Positions 57,799 through 64,000 of a stretch of 64,000 nucleotides of DNA are shown here, one piece after another; positions within the stretch are counted from its first letter, which is position 1, and every line of letters begins with the position of its first letter. This stretch comes from Thamnidium elegans (Eukaryota > Mucoromycota > Mucoromycetes > Mucorales > Mucoraceae). The notes under the pieces are model-generated. The model did no database searches. It saw only the letters and a list, made by a program, of their open reading frames with translations, and was not told where the DNA came from. The stretch is from the NCBI GenBank assembly GCA_025201345.1, contig JAIXMG010000005.1, forward strand, positions 682,001 through 746,000, read 5' to 3'. The translations under genes were made by a program, and so were the position numbers.

Positions 57799-59229
57799 AT
57801 TGTTGTTGTTATTGTTGTTGTTATTGATGGTGGTGGTGGTGGTATTTTTAGGTTTGGATTCTAGCCTCCGTGTTGTTGTTTCTTGACTGTTGGTTGTTAG
57901 GTTAGAATCAGGTTTGATTGATTTTTTATAGGGTTGTCTTGTTTGGGTAGTATTATTATTAGTATTATTCTTTGGGTTGAATTTGCTTGTATTATTATAG
58001 GGAGTATTTTTGTTGTTGTTGTTGGCGTTGTTATTAAAGCGTTTTTTTGATTTATTTCCATCACGAATCGACATTTTATCCAGTTGGTTTGTTGTTGTTG
58101 ATAATTCAGATGAAAACTGATTCTCGGTAGATTTATTGAGATAGTTTGGTCTGTTGCCGACACGTGGTGATAATGATCTACCACCTACTTGATGCGTCTT
58201 CTGATTGTTACTTGATTGATAAGAACTAGTGATAGACTAGAGTTAATATACGTATGTGTATATTCGTATTTGTTTTACTTACACACGAAGAACAGGTTCG
58301 GATTTCATTCTTGCAGCAATAGCTTGGTCTTTAAATGATTTACCTCTTACGCTTGTTAATAATTGTAAAGCATATTGTTCAGATTCAAAAGTAAAATACC
58401 ACATATTTCCAATATCTTGCTTTATGGATTGTACAGGAGGAGAATTTAAATGATTTAATAAATCGATCATTTCTTGTTCAGTGCAATCAGGTACATCTCT
58501 TAATATAACAGTTTTTCTTTCAACTGATATATTTGGTTTTACTTTTGTACCAGAGTCGTCTACTGTTACCGTATTTGATTCTCTTAACGTATTTACAATC
58601 AGATTTACGTCGGTTGTCCATTCACGTACGCGTTTAAAATTGGCAATAGTTATAATGGGTACAAAAAGATCACCGTCCATTTGAGACACTTAATTTAAAT
58701 TATTATTATTAGTCATTATATATTTTAATTAATATATATATGTGGGTATATATTTTTTATATTTACCTAAGTAGGTATCATTGACTAAATTTTGTCTACA
58801 ATATATAAAAAAAAAGAGTGATAAATAATAAAACCTTTTTTGTTTTAAAAAAAATAGTTTTTTTTTCTTACCTTGAAAAGTAATACTCCAATTGCTCCTT
58901 TAAACTAATAGTTTTTCCTATAGTTATATAAACAAATACATAATTGATAGACTGCTTAAGAAAGTGAAAATATTTAAATACTTACTTTGATCGGACCTTC
59001 TACCAAGTTCTGCGGAACTTGTATTATCATCATGCATAGTGATTTCGAGATCATCATCACGCGTAGTAATGGGAGGATAATAAACTGAAGGTGGTGGATA
59101 ATAACCATATGACATTGGGTAATGAAATAGCTCACGGTTATAAACATTTCCATTTCTCTTGTATTTATTGACAAAAGGTCTCTTTCTAAAGTCCGTACCT
59201 TGATTTGATTCTGGTGTAGGCACAGTCAT
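57068..59229 (-). CDS. La-related RNA-binding protein (LARP4-like) with long poly-asparagine tract
   Basis: Six exons. A Tyr/Pro-rich N-terminus (MSYGYYPPPSVYYPP) precedes the La motif, spliced over three exons: RKTISLKEQLEYYFSR, QNLVNDTYL and VSQMDGDLFVPIITIANFKR. An RRM-like part follows (RKTVILRDVPDCTEQEMIDL, MWYFTFESEQYALQLL, then FKDQAIAARMKSE). This order is that of LARP4-type proteins, which bind poly(A) and PABP and stabilise mRNA. The C-terminal half is low complexity: an Asn run of about 30 (around 57750-57840) flowing into Asn-His repeats, then a Lys/Glu/Asp repeat region (KKDKKEEKKDKKEEKK) and a short conserved-looking end (NTFSYADMLKRKD). The poly-Asn part looks prion-like. An intron near 57452-57504 has a canonical TACTAAC branch site. 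Confidence 0.88.
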
Positions 59230-59520
59230 CTAGTCTTCTTTATATTGTAACCTTGTAAATTTTAATAGGCACACCCTTGACTAGTATATATATATATATA
59301 TTTTAAAAAAAATATATAGTTGAAAATACAACCAGTAAAACAAGATGAGTAAACAGAGATGAAGAAGAAGAAGAAAAAAAAAAAAAAAAGATAATATTTA
59401 TCAGTGGGACCGTAACAGTTTTTATCGATTTGATTGGTTGATCTGTTTTACATACAAACATTTTTTTTTCTTTTAAAAACTTTTTCTTTCTCTTACTTTT
59501 CGCCCCCTTTTTTTAATATA
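59230..59520. promoter_or_regulatory. Divergent promoter between the LARP and PP5 genes
   Basis: 291 bp separate two opposite start codons. The segment contains a TATATATATA tract near 59285, an A-run (about 59371-59388) and a T/C-rich leader just before the PP5 ATG. No specific binding site is recognised. Confidence 0.5.
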
Positions 59521-59820
59521 ATGACTGTCATCACGGAAGAACTCAAAACAAGAGCAGAACAAATTAAAAATGAAGCCAACGTTCTTTTTAAAGGTAAATA
59601 TATATACTTATATATAGTTATTTTAAACCTTATATAACACATTTTTCTCTAGACAAAAAGTTTCCTGCTGCTATTGAAAAGTATACTGAAGCTATTCAAG
59701 TAAACCCAAATGTCGCTTCTTATTATACAAATCGTGCTTTCTGTCACCTTAAATTAGAGTCATATGGTTATGCTATTGCGTAAGTAAAGAAAATCATTTT
59801 ATTTTATTTTATTGATTGAC

Positions 59821-59853
<33 letters not shown>

Positions 59854-61451
59854 ATGTAGTGATTCAGACAAGGCTCTTGAAGTTGATCCCAACTTTACAA
59901 AGGTAAAAAAAAAAAAAACTTCCTTTTTTTACTAGTAATATCATTAACTATTTTTTTTTATAAAGGCTAATTATCGTCGTGCTTCTGCTAATATGGCACT
60001 TGGTGATTTTAAAGCCGCTTTGAAAGACTTGAGAGTTGTTTCTAAGCGTGCCCCCAGTGATAAAGATGCAAAGTCAAAATTTGATGAATGTGCGAAAATT
60101 GTTCGAAGAATTGAATTTGAAAAGGCTATTGAGGTAAACAGAAAATGATGTTTATTTTTATTGTTGCTAATTTTTATTTATTTGGATAATAAGCATGATG
60201 AAGTCAGACGTAGTGTAGCTGATAGTATTGAAGTAGATGCCATTAGTAAGTAAGAAGAGAAAAAGAGAATAATTATAAAAAGTGGGGGTTAATTTAATGG
60301 GGTTTTCTTAGCTGTGGAATCCAGTTATAATGGGCCCAAGATTAACGAGGACACAAAAAAGGTCGATCTTGACTTTATTAAAGGAATGGTTAACCGTTTC
60401 AAGGATGAAAAGATGATTCACAGAAAATACGCATTCATGGTAATTATATATACTTACATACTAAGAAAAAAACGTTGATAGCTAACGCACATCTTAAAAA
60501 GATTGTTTTGGCTATTCGTGAATACATGTTGGAAGCACCTTCTCTTATTGATGTCAAGGTACCCAGTGACGGTAAATTAACTGTTTGTGGTGATGTACAT
60601 GGTCAATTCTACGACTTTATCAATATTTTTGAAACCAATGGATATCCTTCTGAAAAACACGCCTACTTATTTAACGGTGATTTTGTTGATCGTGGATCAT
60701 TCTCTGTCGAAGTTATCTTGACATTATTTGCCTATAAGTTACTTTATCCTAATCAAGTATTCTTGGCCCGTGGTAACCACGAAACGGATAATATGAACAA
60801 GGTGTATGGCTTTGAAGGCGAAGTCAAGGCAAAGTTCAGTGATATGATGTTTAAATTATTCTCTGAAACTTTCAATGCTTTACCTTTATCACACGTTATC
60901 GAGAACAAAATCTTTGTAACTCATGGTGGTCTGTTCTCCAGAGATGGTGTCACCTTGGATGAAATTAGAAAGATTGATCGTATAACTCAAGGTCAGCCTG
61001 GTAGTGATGGTTTAATGTGTGAATTGTTATGGTCTGATCCTCAGCCTGAAATGGGTAGAGTGCCTAATAAGAGAGGCGTTGGTATTCAGTTCGGCCCTGA
61101 TGTCACAAAGAACTTTTTGGAAACTAATGGTTTGGATATGATCATTCGTAGCCATGAAGTGAAGGAAGAAGGTTATGTGATTGAACATGATGGTAAATGT
61201 GTCACTGTATTCTCTGCTCCCAATTATTGGTAAAATTATATATTATACAGTGTTTTTAGATGTAACCTTGACTAATTTTTATTTATTTATTTTTTGCGTA
61301 AATTTATAGTGATACTGTTGGTAATAAGGGTGCTCTTATTAATATTACTCCCGATATGAAATTGGATTATGTCACTTTTTCTGCTGTGCCTCATCCTTCT
61401 GTTAGACCTATGCAATATGCAAGTCAATTCAGTGGATTATTGGGTATGTAA
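59521..61451 (+). CDS. PPT1: Serine/threonine protein phosphatase 5 (TPR-PP2A fold)
   Basis: Nine exons or so. N-terminal TPR domain (about 1-125): [55 protein letters not shown]. After the linker comes MIHRKYAFM joined to [18 protein letters not shown] through an intron of about 62 nt. The acceptor there must be after CTTAAAAAG to keep the frame, not at the earlier GATAG. The phosphatase core carries [28 protein letters not shown] and SAPNYCD, the full set of metal and catalytic motifs. The end is [12 protein letters not shown]. The TPR domain binds Hsp90 and holds the enzyme inactive until bound. Complete. Confidence 0.94.
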
Positions 61452-61553
61452 GCTTAAACTTATTTAGATGTTCAATAATGTGTATTTTTTTTGGAGTTTA
61501 TTTTTCTTTTTCTTTAAAAAAAATAAAATAAATAGAGTAGTGAAAAAAATATT

Positions 61554-64000
61554 TTAGTACAATTGGGTATGATTATCTGCTGCTAATTGTTCAGTTTCTT
61601 GACCATGTGCTTCAGTAGCCATTTGTAACAAAGCCTCAAATTCGCCAGACTTTTCACACATGGATTTGAATACGCCTTTACCTTGCGCGCCTGTAATTAA
61701 ATTATACGGTGTATCGTATTCAACTACATGACCTTGATCTAATACCAATACACGATCATAATCAATAATTGTACGAAGTCTATGAGCAATACAAAGTAAA
61801 GTCGAGTTAGTAAACTCTTCACGAATGGTAGTTTGAATCTTTGTATCTGTTTCATAATCCACACTAGCAGTAGCTTCATCCATAATAATAAGCTTACTAT
61901 TCTTGAGTAAAGCACGAGCAAGACATAATAATTGCCGTTGACCTTGTGAAAAGTTATTACCACCATCACTTACTTGTTGGTTTAAGCTTGTAATAGATGA
62001 AACACGTTTGGGGTCTTCATCAACTGATTCAGAACTAGATGAACTACCTTGATCGTCTGCCTTGAGACGATCAGATGCTTTAGAAAGATGTGCACGTTCA
62101 AGGGACTCCCAAACTGCACCATCCGAGTGTTCTTCAAATGGATCAATATTGGATCGAATCGTACCGGAGAACAGGACGGCATCTTGAGGAATAATTGTCA
62201 TTTGAGTACGAAGGTCTTGAATACCAATGGTAGAGATATCAATACCATCAATAGAAATGGAACCACTGCTGGCTTCCAAGAATCGGAAGAAACTGAGAGC
62301 CATCGTACTCTTACCAGATCCGGTTCGACCAACGACACCAATCTTTTCATGTGCTCCAGTAGAAAATGAGACACCGTGTAAAACAGGTTCTAATTCAGCA
62401 GAGTAACGAATCACAAGATCTTTTACTTCAAGAGAAGCGGTTGTAGGCCAAGCAGCAGGAGGTCGATGCCCATTAATAACAGCAGGAGGCTCTTGTTCCA
62501 ACTCAAGGTACTCTTGTATACGTTCAACAGAATTGAGGTTCATCTCAACTGTGGTATACTGACGAATAAACCAATATATATTTTCCAAGAAATTACGAGC
62601 ATAGAACAACGAAATACCTGCCATACCAGCATCAATCGAATTCAAATTCAATAGTAAAAATATACCGGTAAACAGCGTAACAAACGCACCTGTAAATTCA
62701 ATACGAGCATAGAGCCAACGATTACTCATCCAAAGAAAATAAAAGGGTGCTACAAATGAATCAATCTTTTCATATACAGTTCTCATAAATTGTTCTTCAA
62801 CGCCGTATGCTCTAATGGTAGCTACACCCACAAGTGATTCAGTAAAGTGTGAGTAAATAGGTGATCGACTGACTGAGTTGAGACGTTTCAATTCACGAGA
62901 AATACGAAGATAGAATAAACCAATGACAAAGTATAAGCAACTGATACCGATGGCAACCACTAAAAATTGAGGAGTAATGACGGAGATAACAATGGTAGAG
63001 GCAATAACTGCAGTGACACATTCGATCAAGAAACTAGCTGAACGAGCAATTTGCAAATCAATAGTAGAAACATCTTTACCAAATCTGTTCAAGATACGAC
63101 CGACAGGTGTAGTATCAAAGAAACGCATAGGTGCATGAATAATACGATCTAATAATGAATCAAATAAGGTACGAGCACCGCGAATAGAGCCTGAATAGAT
63201 AATAACATTTCGAATAACATCAAAGATAATATAAAAGAAACAAATTCCTACGTAGATACCGATATAGTAATCTACATTGACCGGTGTCTTTTCATCAAAT
63301 ACCCAACTCTTGAAAATGTTTTGCTTTTGAACGGCGGCACCTAATGTATCGAATACACCTTGTACGATAGGTGCTTTATTATTGATGATCAAGTATTGTG
63401 GCGCTTGATTTATACTGAAATTATCCGACGAGGCAGTACCATATGCAGCGGCCCAGATTCGAATCCACCAATTTTCTCCAAACGTCAAGAACCGAGCAAA
63501 GATATAAGAACAAAGCAAGATGATCCAAAACGTCCAACCACCACAAGCAGCCAAATAAGTAATATAAACCTTATACTTGACCTGACCCTTTTCGGAAGTT
63601 TCTTCTTGCACAAGCTTAGCTGCCTCGGTGGTATTATCAAGGTCTGCGTCCATTGTAGCTGAATCTTCGTCATCATCAACTATATCTTCAATTTCTTCTT
63701 CTTCCTCTTCTTCAGACAGGAAATCAGAGCCCAACAATTTATTTAACTGACCATTGTTTCTCAAGTTTTCAATTGTATCACACCCAAGAACGTTACCATT
63801 ATCAATCTTGATAAAGTATTTAGCGCCAGGAAGACAAAGTTTCACTTGATGAGTGACCAAAATAATAGTACGGCCTTTTAACAGATCACCCATAAAACAC
63901 TTTTGATAAATGTGCTTGGAAGTATGTGCATCCACAGCACTAAGACAATCATCAAGTAAAACGGTCTTTGCAAAAGAATAAACTGCACGGGCTAATGAAA
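61554..64000 (-). CDS. ABCC (MRP)-type ABC transporter, 3' part; N-terminus outside window
   Basis: The frame is open to the window edge at 64000, with no start visible. Order from the edge: end of NBD1 (LARAVYSFAKTVLLDDCLSAV with D-loop, VTHQVKLCLPG); a long acidic linker (SEEEEEEEIEDIVDD); TMD2 with six helices (TFWIILLCSYIFARFL ... VTAVIASTIVISVI); NBD2 with Walker A GRTGSGKST, Q-loop region TIIPQDAVLFSGTIRSN, signature NFSQGQRQLLCLARAL, Walker B KLIIMDEATASVD and H-loop CIAHRLRTI. A linker with a Ser run (QGSSSSSESVDEDPKRV) interrupts NBD2. This is a full-size transporter of the ABCC class, in yeast the Ybt1/Bpt1/Ycf1 group of vacuolar exporters; substrates unknown. All NBD2 motifs are intact. 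Confidence 0.9.
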   Translation of the reverse strand, partial: SLARAVYSFAKTVLLDDCLSAVDAHTSKHIYQKCFMGDLLKGRTIILVTHQVKLCLPGAKYFIKIDNGNVLGCDTIENLRNNGQLNKLLGSDFLSEEEEEEEIEDIVDDDEDSATMDADLDNTTEAAKLVQEETSEKGQVKYKVYITYLAACGGWTFWIILLCSYIFARFLTFGENWWIRIWAAAYGTASSDNFSINQAPQYLIINNKAPIVQGVFDTLGAAVQKQNIFKSWVFDEKTPVNVDYYIGIYVGICFFYIIFDVIRNVIIYSGSIRGARTLFDSLLDRIIHAPMRFFDTTPVGRILNRFGKDVSTIDLQIARSASFLIECVTAVIASTIVISVITPQFLVVAIGISCLYFVIGLFYLRISRELKRLNSVSRSPIYSHFTESLVGVATIRAYGVEEQFMRTVYEKIDSFVAPFYFLWMSNRWLYARIEFTGAFVTLFTGIFLLLNLNSIDAGMAGISLFYARNFLENIYWFIRQYTTVEMNLNSVERIQEYLELEQEPPAVINGHRPPAAWPTTASLEVKDLVIRYSAELEPVLHGVSFSTGAHEKIGVVGRTGSGKSTMALSFFRFLEASSGSISIDGIDISTIGIQDLRTQMTIIPQDAVLFSGTIRSNIDPFEEHSDGAVWESLERAHLSKASDRLKADDQGSSSSSESVDEDPKRVSSITSLNQQVSDGGNNFSQGQRQLLCLARALLKNSKLIIMDEATASVDYETDTKIQTTIREEFTNSTLLCIAHRLRTIIDYDRVLVLDQGHVVEYDTPYNLITGAQGKGVFKSMCEKSGEFEALLQMATEAHGQETEQLAADNHTQLY

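Noticed and set aside
57595..57886. Val/Leu-rich plus-strand ORFs
   Set aside because: Complement of the poly-Asn codons of the LARP gene.
60475..60500. Acceptor at GATAG just before CTAACGC for the PP5 exon start, as suggested by the open frame
   Set aside because: It puts the downstream exon out of phase with MIHRKYAFM. The acceptor after CTTAAAAAG (with CTAAC as branch-like site) keeps the frame and matches the known PP5 sequence.
1..64000. CRISPR arrays, bacterial operons, riboswitches and rRNA genes
   Set aside because: None seen; the window is eukaryotic. I also found no tRNA gene by eye, but cannot exclude one without a covariance search.

Overview
The window is a 64 kb stretch of an AT-rich fungal nuclear genome. 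The evidence points to an early-diverging (Mucoromycota, probably Mucorales) fungus. Genes carry many short introns of about 45-90 nt with GT...AG ends. Gene content includes elongation factor 2, Vma21, TRAP-alpha, Ragulator LAMTOR2, a STIMATE family protein and a Slo/BK-like K+ channel. Tc1/IS630-type transposase relics of a kind I recognise from Mucorales are also present. The assignment is inference from gene content, not from a marker search.

Layout. (1) 1-5.7 kb: the first codons of a minus-strand arrestin-like gene at the left edge, then a long gene-poor stretch with transposase and unidentified gene relics and one unrecognised three-exon ORF. (2) 5.7-20.5 kb: a large inverted duplication. 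Two arms of about 3.6-3.8 kb each carry a tandem pair of 15-hydroxyprostaglandin-dehydrogenase-like short-chain dehydrogenase (SDR) genes, pointing away from a 7.4 kb core that holds one intact BK-type K+ channel gene. In each arm the outer SDR is intact and the inner one is broken, by different lesions. (3) 20.5-28 kb: an NRAMP metal transporter with a 10-nt microexon, then decayed mobile DNA: a relic ORF, an inverted-repeat element, a dead Tc1-like transposase, and two direct copies of about 0.5-0.65 kb, the first being the NRAMP upstream region. (4) 28-37.9 kb: a compact cluster with a small membrane protein, Vma21, an SR-domain cyclophilin, uridine kinase, a mucin-like signalling membrane protein and an SR splicing factor. 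(5) 37.9-42.6 kb: gene-poor, with a MITE that contains a minisatellite and a decayed Bsd2/Ndfip gene. (6) 42.6-64 kb: dense housekeeping genes: PWP1, a WD-like protein, STIMATE, FMP32/MCUR1, TRAP-alpha, LAMTOR2, EF2, a nucleotide-sugar transporter, an asparagine-rich La-related protein, protein phosphatase 5 and the 3' two-thirds of an ABCC transporter.

The genes do not form one pathway. Themes are secretory pathway and organelle function (TRAP-alpha, Vma21, sugar-nucleotide transport, STIMATE, ABCC), RNA processing and translation (SR protein, SR-cyclophilin, LARP, PWP1, EF2), and ion or metal transport (BK channel, NRAMP, and a relic of a Bsd2-like protein, a family that in yeast controls NRAMP turnover). 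The points I find most worth checking are the inverted SDR duplication with asymmetric decay, the apparent 2-nt exon (or recursive splice site) needed to build the EF2 N-terminus, the NRAMP microexon, and the BK channel that lacks an obvious calcium bowl.
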